Of a stretch of DNA of 64,000 nt, positions 19,514 to 28,181 are shown piece after piece. Source of the DNA: Alphaproteobacteria bacterium (lineage in GTDB: Bacteria > Pseudomonadota > Alphaproteobacteria > Rhodobacterales > Rhodobacteraceae); contig JAUHZO010000014.1 in NCBI GenBank assembly GCA_030425925.1, forward strand, positions 58,185 to 122,184, given 5' to 3'. Within the stretch, counting starts at the first letter, position 1. Each line of letters starts with the position of its first letter. Made by a program: the position numbers and the translations under genes. The notes beneath the pieces are model-generated. The model had not been told where the DNA came from. It ran no database searches and saw only the letters and a list, made by a program, of their open reading frames with translations.

Positions 19514-21874
19514 ATGCTTTTTGGACTTGATGGCGTCGAGATCGGCCTGATCATCGTCTTTCTGACGCTCTTCTCCGCGATCCTGTCAGGCTTCCCGGTG
19601 GCCTTTGCCATCGGTGGGGCAGGGGTCATTTCCTTCGGGATCATCGCCGCGCTCGACAGCGCGGGCCTGCTGATCCACCAGGCGCTGGACACCTCGTCCG
19701 ACGCCTATAACGCGCTGGTGGCCAGCGGGGTGAACGAGAAAACGATCTCGATCTTCCGATACCCCGAGCTGCCGCGCATCGCGACCGACTCCGTCTTTCC
19801 CGCCGGCGACTGGGAAGGCGCGCTGAAGCGCACCATCGCGGGCATCACCAACCGCATCAACGAACGCGTCATCGCGGGCCAGTCCATCGAGACGCTGCTG
19901 GCGGTGCTGATGTTCGTGCTGATGGGGATCGTGCTGGAACGGTCCAAGATCGCCAACGACCTGCTGACAACCATGGCCCGGGTCTTTGGCCCGCTGCCGG
20001 GCGGCCTGGCGGTGTCCATCGTGGTTGTGGGCGCGTTCCTGGCGGCCTCTACCGGCATCGTGGGCGCAACGGTGGTGACCATGGGCCTGCTGGCGCTGCC
20101 CACCATGTTGCGCAACAACTATTCGCCGGAATTGGCGACGGGGGTGATCGCGGCCTCGGGCACGCTGGGGCAGATCATCCCGCCCTCCATCGTGATCGTC
20201 CTTCTGGGCACGCTGGCGGGGGATCTGTATTCCGCCGCACAGGAAACCCGCGCCCAGGCGGCGGGCTGTACCGACGCGCTGACCTATCTGGGCGAACCGG
20301 CGGTGGTGTCCGTGGGCACGCTGTTCCAGGCCGCCCTGCTGCCGGGCATCATGCTGGCGGGGCTCTATGCCGCCTATGCCTTCGGCTTTGCCATGCTGAA
20401 CCCGTCCAAGGCCCCGGCGGTCGAGATGGGCGCGGCGAATGACGAGCCGGTGACCCGGTCCGAGGCCTTTACCTGGTATCTGGGCGTGCCCATTGCGCTG
20501 ATCGCGGGCACCATGCTGCTGGCGCAGGTCAACATCGTCGGCACCCAGTCCACCCAGGTGGACAGCTTCTCGGACATGGGCGAGGCCGCAAGCCTGCGCA
20601 CCAATGTCGACGACGCCTGCAAGGCCTCGATGATCGAACTGCACGGCCAGGCCGCGTGGGACGCGGCGGTGGCCGAACAGGCGGAGATCGACGCGGGCGG
20701 CGGCGTGCAGCAAAGCACCCGACTGAGCCCCGAAGAGATCGAGACGCTGCGCGCCGAAAAGGTGGCCAACGCCGCCCCCATCGGCACCGGCATCGCGACG
20801 CTGGCCATAATCATGGGTCTGATCCTGAGCGTGGCGCGCGGGGTGTCGCCCTCCTCGGATCCGCTGCGCCTGCAGATCGGTGCGGTGGGGATCGTGCTGG
20901 GGCTGGCGGTGGACTGGCTGCTGATCTCGCCGCTGACCTCGTCCGGCGTGACGGTGATCCTGATGGCCATCCCGTGGGCGATCTCGATCTACGGCGTGGT
21001 CTATGCCTTCGGCCTTCTGTCCAGGAACGAGCTTCTGCGCGTGGTCTTCCCGCCGCTGGTGCTGATCGTGGCCGTGCTGGGCTCGATCCTGGGCGGCATC
21101 ACCAACCCGACGCCCGCCGCGGCGCTGGGGGCGGCCGGTGCCATCATGCTGGCGGCCTACCGCAAGCTTGCCGACGAGGATCGCAGCCCCAAGGTCATCA
21201 TCTGGTCCACCCTGGCCGTGGTTATCATGATCCTGATCGGCGTGAACTTCGACCTGCGCATCAACACCGACGATGTGAGCTTTGAAAGCTGGGTGGCGTT
21301 CTTCGTGGCCTATGCCGCCTATCTCTACGCGCTGTTCGGGCTTCTGTTCAGCTGCTGGGTGCTTTACCGGTCCGGGATCCTGACGCCCGCGGTGCGCGAG
21401 ACGGCCAAGGTGACCAGCATGGTCTTCACCATCCTGATCGCCTCGCAACTGCTGAACCTGGTGGTGATCTCGTTCGGCGGCGAACACTACATCCAGGATT
21501 TCCTGCGCAGCTTCGACAATGTCACGACGGTGTTCCTGATCGTGATGCTGGTGCTGTTCATCCTGGGCTTCGTGCTGGACTTTCTCGAGATCATCTACAT
21601 CGTCGTGCCCATCGTGGGCCCGGTGATCTATGGCGCGCATTTCGATCCGAAATGGGTGACGATCATGATCGCGGTGAACCTGCAGACCTCGTTCCTGACG
21701 CCGCCCTTCGGCTTTGCGCTCTTCTACCTGCGCGGGGTTGCGCCCAAGGAGGTCACGACGGCGCATATCTATCGCGGCGTGATCCCCTTCGTGATCATCC
21801 AGGTGGTGGGCCTGTTGATCCTGGGCTTCTTCCCGCAGATCGTGACCATCGTACCGGACATCATGGGACACTGA
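19514..21874 (+). CDS. TRAP transporter large membrane subunit (DctM-type), extended
   Basis: This 786-residue protein is the channel-forming subunit of the TRAP transporter. The DctM pattern is clear at the start (LFSAILSGFPVAFAIGG), in the first half (STGIVGATVVTMGLLALP; ASGTLGQIIPPSIVIVLLG) and at the end (LQTSFLTPPFGFALFYLRG). Normal DctM proteins have about 430 residues. Here an extra block of about 330 residues with membrane segments and a hydrophilic loop near residues 340-420 is inserted in the middle. Such long forms accompany TakP-like binding proteins. A strong terminator follows the gene. Confidence 0.92.
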   Translation: MLFGLDGVEIGLIIVFLTLFSAILSGFPVAFAIGGAGVISFGIIAALDSAGLLIHQALDTSSDAYNALVASGVNEKTISIFRYPELPRIATDSVFPAGDWEGALKRTIAGITNRINERVIAGQSIETLLAVLMFVLMGIVLERSKIANDLLTTMARVFGPLPGGLAVSIVVVGAFLAASTGIVGATVVTMGLLALPTMLRNNYSPELATGVIAASGTLGQIIPPSIVIVLLGTLAGDLYSAAQETRAQAAGCTDALTYLGEPAVVSVGTLFQAALLPGIMLAGLYAAYAFGFAMLNPSKAPAVEMGAANDEPVTRSEAFTWYLGVPIALIAGTMLLAQVNIVGTQSTQVDSFSDMGEAASLRTNVDDACKASMIELHGQAAWDAAVAEQAEIDAGGGVQQSTRLSPEEIETLRAEKVANAAPIGTGIATLAIIMGLILSVARGVSPSSDPLRLQIGAVGIVLGLAVDWLLISPLTSSGVTVILMAIPWAISIYGVVYAFGLLSRNELLRVVFPPLVLIVAVLGSILGGITNPTPAAALGAAGAIMLAAYRKLADEDRSPKVIIWSTLAVVIMILIGVNFDLRINTDDVSFESWVAFFVAYAAYLYALFGLLFSCWVLYRSGILTPAVRETAKVTSMVFTILIASQLLNLVVISFGGEHYIQDFLRSFDNVTTVFLIVMLVLFILGFVLDFLEIIYIVVPIVGPVIYGAHFDPKWVTIMIAVNLQTSFLTPPFGFALFYLRGVAPKEVTTAHIYRGVIPFVIIQVVGLLILGFFPQIVTIVPDIMGH

Positions 21875-21927
21875 GACACGCCCGTCACGGGCCCGTCACG
21901 AGCCTGCCACGGGCCCGTTTCCGGCAA

Positions 21928-21956
21928 GGGGCCGCCCCGCAGGGCGGCCCCTTTTC
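21928..21956 (+). terminator. intrinsic terminator of the TRAP operon
   Basis: A 10-bp GC-rich perfect stem (GGGGCCGCCC and GGGCGGCCCC, 4-base loop) is followed by TTTTC, 54 bases after the large-subunit stop. Confidence 0.9.
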
Positions 21957-22010
21957 TTGTCGTTTCCGGATTGGACACAAAAACATCCCAATCGGGTCAC
22001 AAGCCGTACG

Positions 22011-22025
22011 TTAACAAACCGTAAA
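22011..22025. promoter_or_regulatory. CtrA-like site (one mismatch)
   Basis: TTAA is followed after seven bases by TAAA, one mismatch from the CtrA consensus TTAA-N7-TTAA, about 70 bases upstream of a small membrane protein gene. CtrA controls flagella, cell cycle or gene-transfer-agent genes in Rhodobacterales. With one mismatch this is only a candidate. Confidence 0.25.
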
Positions 22026-22091
22026 CCGGTGCCACGTTCAGGTTGTGTCGATAACGAGTTCGGAAACAAAGGCACAAGACATGAGGCAGTT

Positions 22092-22406
22092 ATGGCAGGT
22101 TCTCGAACAGAAGCGCTGATGCGCTGCGAGGCTCTCAACGACCGGCGCGCCCGCGCGCTGCACAGCTTTCCGGCGCGCGCGCGCCCCGCGGCAAGCATTG
22201 AACACGGCGAATGCCGGCACAGCCCGGTGCACCGGGTGGGGCCGGCCTGGACGCCGCGCAGCGTGGCGGCACAGGAAGACGCCGCGGCCTATCTGATGGC
22301 CGAGACGCCGCCCGGCGCACGCCCCGGCCGGCGCATGTTGCGCGCCGCGGTCCTTTTCATGGCGATCCTGCTGCTGTCCCCGGTGCCGTCGGTCTTCCTG
22401 ACCTGA
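22092..22406 (+). CDS. small hypothetical protein with C-terminal membrane segment
   Basis: This 104-residue protein has an Arg/Ala-rich soluble part and a hydrophobic C terminus (LRAAVLFMAILLLSPVPSVFL) that could form one membrane helix. The ATG has a GAGGCAG ribosome site. I do not recognise a family. It lies between the TRAP terminator and the convergent bpt gene and appears to be monocistronic. Confidence 0.5.
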   Translation: MAGSRTEALMRCEALNDRRARALHSFPARARPAASIEHGECRHSPVHRVGPAWTPRSVAAQEDAAAYLMAETPPGARPGRRMLRAAVLFMAILLLSPVPSVFLT

Positions 22407-22431
22407 CAAGGGGCGGCGCCGCGCGCCGGGC

Positions 22432-23244
22432 TCAGCCGCGGCTGTCGGGGAACGAGATGTTGGCGACCTGTTCGGCTATCGGGTCGGTGGACAGCGGGTG
22501 GGTTTCGGCGCGGTAGTCGCCGGGATCGCCCAGCGGCTCCCACTGGCCCTTGCGATAGATCTCGGTTCCCGAGAACTGCGCCTTGTACCCCATCTTGTCC
22601 GACCCGGGCACCCAGTAGCCCAGGTAGACATAAGGCAGGCCCGCGGTGCGGGCGATGTCCACATGGTCGAGGATCATCCAGGTGCCCAGGCTGCGGCGCA
22701 CCTGTTTCGGGTCGTAGAAGGAATAGACCATCGACAGCCCGTCATCGAGCATGTCGGTCAGGCACACCGCCACAAGGTCGCCGCTGTCCGCGTCGTGATA
22801 TTCGATCACCCGGCTGCGGATCGGGGTTTCCTCGATCATCGCGGCGAATTCGAACACGTCCATGTCGGCCATGCCGCCATCGGCGTGGCGCGCGTCGAGA
22901 TAGCTGCGGAACAGGTCGTACTGGTCTTCGGTGGCCCAGGGGCTGGACACCCGCCGCACCAGCCCGGTATTGCGCTTGAGCGAGCGGCGCTGGCTGCGCG
23001 AGGGGCGGAAGGCGTCGACCACGATTCGCGCCGACAGGCAGGCCGCACATTCCGAACAGGACGGGCGGTACAGCACGTTCTGCGACCGGCGAAAGCCCTG
23101 CTTGGACAGGCTGTCATTGAGCTTTTCCGCCGCATCGCCCTGCAGGGCCGTGAACAGCTTTCGCTCCATCCGGCCCGGCAGGTACGGGCAGGGCTGCGGA
23201 GCCGTCACGTAGAATTGCGGGGCGAGCGGAAGCGAATGGCGCAT
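22432..23244 (-). CDS. bpt: Aminoacyl-tRNA--protein transferase (Bpt/Ate family)
   Basis: The 270-residue enzyme transfers an amino acid from its tRNA to the N terminus of proteins, marking them for N-degron degradation through ClpS and ClpAP. The N-terminal ATE domain shows PCPYLPG, paired cysteines in CSECAACL and RPSRSQRR; the C-terminal domain has YSFYDP and [16 protein letters not shown]. Alphaproteobacterial members are usually leucyltransferases acting on acidic N termini (Bpt), but arginyl transfer cannot be excluded from sequence. I chose the Met giving MRHSLPLAP. Confidence 0.85.
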   Translation of the reverse strand: MRHSLPLAPQFYVTAPQPCPYLPGRMERKLFTALQGDAAEKLNDSLSKQGFRRSQNVLYRPSCSECAACLSARIVVDAFRPSRSQRRSLKRNTGLVRRVSSPWATEDQYDLFRSYLDARHADGGMADMDVFEFAAMIEETPIRSRVIEYHDADSGDLVAVCLTDMLDDGLSMVYSFYDPKQVRRSLGTWMILDHVDIARTAGLPYVYLGYWVPGSDKMGYKAQFSGTEIYRKGQWEPLGDPGDYRAETHPLSTDPIAEQVANISFPDSRG

Positions 23245-23388
23245 GAAGGGGATGTGAGCAGATGTTCGTTTGACAAAACGGTAACAACGAATCGCCGGGC
23301 CGCCAACCCCCTGAAATCGGCGAGGCACCGGCGATGTCCGGTGCCCACGAAGGCGGACCGTGCAGGCGGCGGTTCAGCGCCACCTCCC

Positions 23389-23832
23389 TTAAAGGCGGCG
23401 GTTCAGCGCCACCGTGCCCAGCACCATGTCCGTCAGCCCCTGGCCGCGTTCGCCCAGGAACATCAGTACAACCGACACCACCTGGATGAGCGGGATCATG
23501 AAGGACAGCGTGGTGCCCGCCGTGTGCAGCAAGGCCTGCCCGCCGTCGAGCCGGCGGCCCTCCATGTCGCGGAACTCGATCGCCATCATCCGCATGCCCC
23601 AGGTGGCCGAGCCTCCGGCCAGGGTGAACCAGCGGTAAAGAAAGCCCACCACCGCCACAAAGAGCGGCACCATGAACCAGCCGATGATGGTCAGCAGGGC
23701 CAGCGGCAGGGCAATGGCCAGGATCACCAGTGTGTCGATGCACCAGGCAATCCCGCGCTTGATGGTCACGCCGTCATAGAATTCGTGCTGGCGGTCCGGG
23801 TCGGGCAGGTGGGTCATCTGTTGCGCGTACAT
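23389..23832 (-). CDS. RDD-family membrane protein
   Basis: This 147-residue protein has three to four hydrophobic segments and the RDD pattern: an Arg in TIKRGIAWCIDTLVIL and Asp in the first helix, then SATWGMRMMAIEF. RDD proteins are small inner-membrane proteins of mostly unknown role, some linked to ion transport. It lies 48 bases downstream of the DUF2852 gene on the same strand, so the two probably share a transcript. Confidence 0.82.
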   Translation of the reverse strand: MYAQQMTHLPDPDRQHEFYDGVTIKRGIAWCIDTLVILAIALPLALLTIIGWFMVPLFVAVVGFLYRWFTLAGGSATWGMRMMAIEFRDMEGRRLDGGQALLHTAGTTLSFMIPLIQVVSVVLMFLGERGQGLTDMVLGTVALNRRL

Positions 23833-23880
23833 CTTGTGTCTCCATGTGGATGGCCGGCCCCTTGCGGGGCCGGCCGGGGC

Positions 23881-24309
23881 TCAGGCGTCTTCGGTCTCGT
23901 CCAGCGCGGCGCGGGCGCGCTTTTCACGCTCGTCCATGAACTGGTCGAATTCCGACTTGTCCTTGGCCTCGCGCAGGCGCTGCAGGAAGGCTTCGAACGC
24001 GCCCTGTTCCTCTTCGAGGCGGCGCAGGGTTTCGGCCTTGTAGGCGTCGAAGGCAGTGTTGCCCGAGGGCTTCATCGCGGCCCAGGCGGCCTTGCGGTGG
24101 GTGTGGGTGTGGGACTTGTTGCAGGTGAACATGCGTTTGCTCCAGATCATGTAGGCAAGAAGGGCAAGGCCGACAGGCCAGAAGAAGATGAAACCGAGGA
24201 TCATCGCGGCGATCCAGGCGCCTTTGCCGCGCTGGTCGAGCCAGGCCTCGGCCCGGGCGAACCAGCCCATGCGGGCGGTGGCGGGGGCGTCATAGGTGGC
24301 GGTGTTCAT
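23881..24309 (-). CDS. DUF2852 membrane protein
   Basis: The 142-residue protein has one or two membrane segments (IAAMILGFIFFWPVGLALLAYMIW is split over them), a Cys-His-rich turn, and a long charged C-terminal helix likely to form a coiled coil (about residues 90-135). The layout fits DUF2852, an alphaproteobacterial family of unknown function. Two palindromes stand just upstream and may control it together with the RDD gene. Confidence 0.78.
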   Translation of the reverse strand: MNTATYDAPATARMGWFARAEAWLDQRGKGAWIAAMILGFIFFWPVGLALLAYMIWSKRMFTCNKSHTHTHRKAAWAAMKPSGNTAFDAYKAETLRRLEEEQGAFEAFLQRLREAKDKSEFDQFMDEREKRARAALDETEDA

Positions 24310-24332
24310 GTGTGTCTCCGTTTGAGGTTGCG

Positions 24333-24410
24333 ATGTGAATGTCTTTCACATTACACCAGATCGTGATCCGGGCCCGCGGCTTCAAGAGGTGATGTGAATG
24401 TTTTTTACAT
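24333..24410. promoter_or_regulatory. pair of 19-bp dyads upstream of the DUF2852 gene
   Basis: The first (24333-24351) is a perfect inverted repeat ATGTGAA-N5-TTCACAT; the second (24392-24410) is ATGTGAA-N5-TTTACAT with one mismatch. Their centres are 59 bases apart, and they begin 24 bases upstream of the DUF2852 start. They look like two operators for one dimeric repressor. The spacing does not fit CRP. Confidence 0.55.
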
Positions 24411-24468
24411 TTACTTTTAGGACCCTTTTGTTTCAATGGCTTGACGTCATTCGGCGGCCCGCTTGTGG

Positions 24469-24536
24469 GGGTGTCGGAGCGAGGGGTTTTGCACCCCTCG
24501 CGCTCCCCGCAGGGGTATTTGTCCCAAGAAGAAGGA
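24469..24536. repeat. intergenic hairpin repeat, copy 1
   Basis: An 8-bp stem (CGAGGGGT and ACCCCTCG), extendable by further pairs beyond a small bulge, is followed by GGGGTATTTGTCCCAAGAAG. A related arrangement (hairpin, then GGGAGTATTT and AAAGATGAAAG) occurs at 28846-28899, so this is a dispersed intergenic repeat. It lies just beyond the ybaK-like stop codon. Confidence 0.55.
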
Positions 24537-25007
24537 TCAATCGGTGCAGAACGGGGCCGTCTGCGCGCCGGTGAGCCGGATCAGGTCGTCCGGGGCGATG
24601 GCGAAGAGATGGCGCGGCGTGCCTGCGGCGGCCCAGACCGTGGCGAACCCGGTCAGGCGCGGGTCGATCCAGCTGCGGATCGGCGTCAAGTGGCCCAGGG
24701 GCGAGACCCCGCCGATGGCGAAGCCGGTGGTGGCGCGGACCCGTGCCGCATCGGCCTTGCCCAGCGGCTCGCATGCGAGGGCGGCGGCGCGGTCCGGGCA
24801 GACCCGGTTGCCGCCCGCGGTGAGGTACAGCACGGCGCAGTCGCTGGTTTCGGCCCAGAAGACGATGGATTTGGCGATCTGGTCGATGTCGCAGCCCACC
24901 GCCGCGGCGGCCTCGGCCGCGGTACGGGCGCTGGCCACCTCGAGGATCTGGGGGCGCAGACCGGCGCTGTCCAGCGCCGCGCGCACGCGGGTCAGGCTCT
25001 TGCTCAT
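24537..25007 (-). CDS. YbaK/ProX-type aminoacyl-tRNA deacylase
   Basis: This 156-residue single-domain protein belongs to the YbaK/EbsC family, which hydrolyses mischarged tRNAs such as Cys-tRNA(Pro) or Ala-tRNA(Pro). The conserved lysine is in QIAKSIVF, and the later GGVSPLGH motif is present. The exact tRNA specificity cannot be read. It stands divergent to glnE. Confidence 0.85.
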   Translation of the reverse strand: MSKSLTRVRAALDSAGLRPQILEVASARTAAEAAAAVGCDIDQIAKSIVFWAETSDCAVLYLTAGGNRVCPDRAAALACEPLGKADAARVRATTGFAIGGVSPLGHLTPIRSWIDPRLTGFATVWAAAGTPRHLFAIAPDDLIRLTGAQTAPFCTD

Positions 25008-25085
25008 GGGGCCGGAGACTGCCTGTCGCGGCGATCTCCTGCAAGAGGTGTTGCGTCCGGCCCCGTGTCATGGCCATGTCGGGCC

Positions 25086-27881
25086 ATGCAGCTTGTTCAC
25101 CGGATCACCCGCCTGCCTATTGCCTTCGACCCCGAGCGCGGCCGCGAGGCGCGCGCTGCCGTGCCCTGGGCGGCGGGCGACATCGCACGGCTGATCGAGG
25201 GCACCGGCGGGTCCAGCCCCTATCTCAAGGGCCTGATCGAGAAGGAGGCGGCCTGGCTCGAGGCGGCGCTGGACGCGCCCGAGGCCGCGTTCGACGCGTT
25301 GGTGGAGGGCTGCGCCGGCCTTGCACCGGACCGGGTGGCGGGTGCGCTGCGCGAGGCCAAGCGGCGCGCGGCGCTGCTGATCGCGCTGGCCGACCTGGCC
25401 GGGGTCTGGCCGCTGGAGGAGGTGACCGGGCGGCTGACGCGTTTTGCCGACCGGGCGGTGCAGAGCGCGCTGGAGGCCGCCATCGCCGCCGAGATCCGCC
25501 GCGGCAAGCTGCCCGGGATGGACGAGACGGCGATTCCAGAGGCCGGCGGCATGGTGGCGCTGGCCATGGGCAAGATGGGGGCGTTCGAGCTGAACTATTC
25601 CTCGGATATCGACCTGATCTGCCTGTTCGACGAGACCCGGTATGACCCGCAGGACTATCACGACGCCCGCGCCAGCCTGGTGCGGGCGACGCGGCGGATG
25701 GCGGCCACGCTGAACGACCTGACCGGCGACGGCTATGTCTTTCGCACCGATCTGCGCTTGCGCCCGGATCCGTCGGTGACGCCGGTCTGCCTGTCGATGG
25801 AGGCCGCCGAGCGCTATTACGAAAGCCTGGGGCGCACCTGGGAACGCGCCGCCTATATCAAGGCGCGTCCGGCGGCGGGGGACATCGCGGCCGGCGCACG
25901 CTTTCTGGAGACGCTGCGGCCCTTCGTCTGGCGCAAGCACCTGGATTTTGCCGCCATCCAGGACGCCCATGACATGCGGCTGCGCATCCGCGCGCACAAG
26001 GGTTTGCATGGCGGTCTGCATGGCGAGATCACGCTGCCGGGGCACAACATGAAGCTGGGCCGCGGCGGTATCCGCGAGATCGAGTTCTTTACCCAGACCC
26101 GGCAGATCATCGCCGGCGGGCGCGATCCGGACCTGCGCGTGCGCGGCACGGAGGCGGGGCTTGCGGTGCTGTCCGGGAAGGGCTGGGTGCCGCGCGACGT
26201 GGCGGGGCAGCTGGCCGCGCATTACCGCGCGCATCGCGAGGTGGAGCACCGGGTGCAGATGATCCGCGACGCCCAGACCCATGATCTGCCCCGGACCGAC
26301 GAAGGCTTTGCCCGGCTGGCCTGCCTGATGGGGCAGGACGTGGCGGCCTTGCGCGGAGCGCTGCTGGCACGGCTGGAAGAGGTGCACCGGCTGACCGAGC
26401 CGTTCTTTGCCCCCGATGCGCGGGAGGCGGAGGCAGAGGCGCTGCCCGAGGCGCTGGCGCAAAGCGACATCCCCGAGCGCTGGCCCGGCTATCCGGCGCT
26501 GCGCTCGGAGCGGGCGATGGAGATCTTCCGCCGCCTCAGGCCGGAGATCCTGCGCCGCCTGGGCCAGGCCGCGCGTCCCGAAGAGGCGCTGGTGGCGTTT
26601 GACAGCTTTCTCAAGGGCTTGCCCGCCGGGGTTCAGCTGTTTTCGCTGTTCGAGGCCAATCCGCAGCTGATCGACCTGATGGTGGACATCACCAGCGTCT
26701 CGCATGATCTGGCGGCGCATCTGGCGCGCAATGCCGCGGTGTTCGACGCGGTGATCGGCGGGGATTTCTTCAGCCCCTGGCCCGGCCGCGCGGCGCTCTG
26801 CGACGATCTGGCGGCGCGGCTGGCGGTCGAGGCGGATTACGAACGGCGGCTCGACCTGACGCGGCGCTGGGGCAAGGAATGGCATTTCCGCATCGGCGTG
26901 CACCTGTTGCGCGGGCTGATGGAGCCGGAAGAGGCGGGGGCGGCCTATGCCGATCTGGCCGAGGCGACGCTGGCGGCGCTCTGGCCCGTGGTGCAGGAGG
27001 AGTTCGCCCGCAAGCATGGCGCGCCGCCGGGACGGGGGGCCGTGGTGGTGGGCATGGGCTCGCTGGGGGCGGGGCGGCTGCATGCGCGGTCGGATCTCGA
27101 CGTGATCGTGATCTACGATGCCGACGGGGTCGAGGCCTCGGACGGACGCCGCCCGCTGGCATCGCGGACCTATTATGCGCGCCTGACCCAGGCGCTGATC
27201 ACCGCGATGACGGCACCGATGGCCGAGGGACGGCTGTACGAGGTGGACATGCGGCTGCGCCCGTCGGGCAACCAGGGGCCGGTGGCGACCTCGCTGCTGG
27301 CCTTCGAGACCTATCAGCGCAACGAGGCCTGGGTCTGGGAGCACATGGCGCTGACACGGGCGCGGGTGGTCGCGGGGCCGGAGGCGCTGGCCGCTGATGT
27401 GGAGCGGTTTCGGGCCGGGCTGCTGGCGGAGCCGCGCGACCGGGCGGCGATCCTGGCCGAAACCGGCAGGATGCGGGCCCGCATCGCGGCGGCGCGGGGC
27501 AGGGTGTCGGACTGGGATGTCAAGCCGGGCCGCGGCCGGATGCAGGATATCGAGCTTCTGGCACAGGCCGCGGCGCTGATCTCGGGCCGGGGGCCGCGGG
27601 ACGTGGGCCGGGCGCTGCGCCTGGCGGACTGGCTGTCGGCCAGGGACCGCGCGGTGCTGGCGGCGGCGCACCGGCTGTTCTGGCGTCTGCAGATCGGCGC
27701 GCGGCTGGTGAGCGCCTCGGCGCTGGACCCGGACGCGCTGGGGCAGGGCGGTTGCGCCTTTCTGTGCCGGCTGACCGGAATGGCGGAGATCGACGCGCTG
27801 GCGTCGGAGATGGCCGGGCAGAGCGCGGCTGCGGCGGCGATCATCGACCGAATCGTGCCGCAAGCGGAGGAGAGCGCGTGA
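25086..27881 (+). CDS. glnE: Bifunctional glutamine synthetase adenylyltransferase/deadenylylase
   Basis: This 931-residue enzyme adjusts glutamine synthetase activity by attaching or removing AMP under control of PII. It has two nucleotidyltransferase domains: the N-terminal one with GKMGAFELNYSSDIDL (about residues 160-175) and the C-terminal one with GSLGAGRLHARSDLDVIV (about 655-675), both retaining the paired Asp residues. A helical regulatory domain lies between. I chose the ATG giving MQLVHRITRL; an in-frame GTG 21 bases upstream is possible. The stop overlaps the GTG of the next small gene. Confidence 0.93.
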   Translation: MQLVHRITRLPIAFDPERGREARAAVPWAAGDIARLIEGTGGSSPYLKGLIEKEAAWLEAALDAPEAAFDALVEGCAGLAPDRVAGALREAKRRAALLIALADLAGVWPLEEVTGRLTRFADRAVQSALEAAIAAEIRRGKLPGMDETAIPEAGGMVALAMGKMGAFELNYSSDIDLICLFDETRYDPQDYHDARASLVRATRRMAATLNDLTGDGYVFRTDLRLRPDPSVTPVCLSMEAAERYYESLGRTWERAAYIKARPAAGDIAAGARFLETLRPFVWRKHLDFAAIQDAHDMRLRIRAHKGLHGGLHGEITLPGHNMKLGRGGIREIEFFTQTRQIIAGGRDPDLRVRGTEAGLAVLSGKGWVPRDVAGQLAAHYRAHREVEHRVQMIRDAQTHDLPRTDEGFARLACLMGQDVAALRGALLARLEEVHRLTEPFFAPDAREAEAEALPEALAQSDIPERWPGYPALRSERAMEIFRRLRPEILRRLGQAARPEEALVAFDSFLKGLPAGVQLFSLFEANPQLIDLMVDITSVSHDLAAHLARNAAVFDAVIGGDFFSPWPGRAALCDDLAARLAVEADYERRLDLTRRWGKEWHFRIGVHLLRGLMEPEEAGAAYADLAEATLAALWPVVQEEFARKHGAPPGRGAVVVGMGSLGAGRLHARSDLDVIVIYDADGVEASDGRRPLASRTYYARLTQALITAMTAPMAEGRLYEVDMRLRPSGNQGPVATSLLAFETYQRNEAWVWEHMALTRARVVAGPEALAADVERFRAGLLAEPRDRAAILAETGRMRARIAAARGRVSDWDVKPGRGRMQDIELLAQAAALISGRGPRDVGRALRLADWLSARDRAVLAAAHRLFWRLQIGARLVSASALDPDALGQGGCAFLCRLTGMAEIDALASEMAGQSAAAAAIIDRIVPQAEESA

Positions 27882-28141
27882 AGAAAGGCGATGCAAGCGA
27901 CCCGAAAGGGCTGATCGCGGATGCGTACCGGATCGAGGGGATCACCGACGGCGAATGCCGGTCGATCTTTCTGGACTGGGCGCTGTCGGTGCCCGTGGGC
28001 GTGGACATGCAGGCGCTGATCGGCGCGCTTCTGGCGCGGCACGGGGAAGAGGGCCATCCGATGACGGCGGTGCTGCGCGACGGTCTGGACAAGGCCGCGC
28101 GCACCGGGCGGCGCGGCGGCCGCCGCGCGCGGCTGGAGTGA
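27878..28141 (+). CDS. small conserved protein coupled to glnE
   Basis: This 87-residue protein begins with GTG inside the glnE stop (GTGA overlap), a sign of translational coupling. It has no motif I can name. ITDGECRSIFLDWALSVPVG followed by a helical stretch and an Arg-rich tail suggests a small soluble helical protein. Its position after glnE in this family suggests a link with nitrogen regulation, but that is inference. Confidence 0.7.
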   Translation: MKKGDASDPKGLIADAYRIEGITDGECRSIFLDWALSVPVGVDMQALIGALLARHGEEGHPMTAVLRDGLDKAARTGRRGGRRARLE

Positions 28142-28181
28142 GCGCTCGCCGCGCCGGGGACCGGCGCGTCTCGCGGCGGCG

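Noticed and set aside
19586..21871. 761-residue open frame antisense to the large TRAP subunit gene
   Set aside because: Its His/Asp/Arg-rich product has no family features and fully overlaps a clear membrane protein gene.
24333..24351. CRP-type binding site
   Set aside because: The dyad resembles TGTGA...TCACA but has seven bases between the half-sites rather than six, so the geometry does not fit CRP.
25068..27896. 942-residue open frame antisense to glnE
   Set aside because: Shadow frame; glnE on the plus strand has both nucleotidyltransferase motifs.
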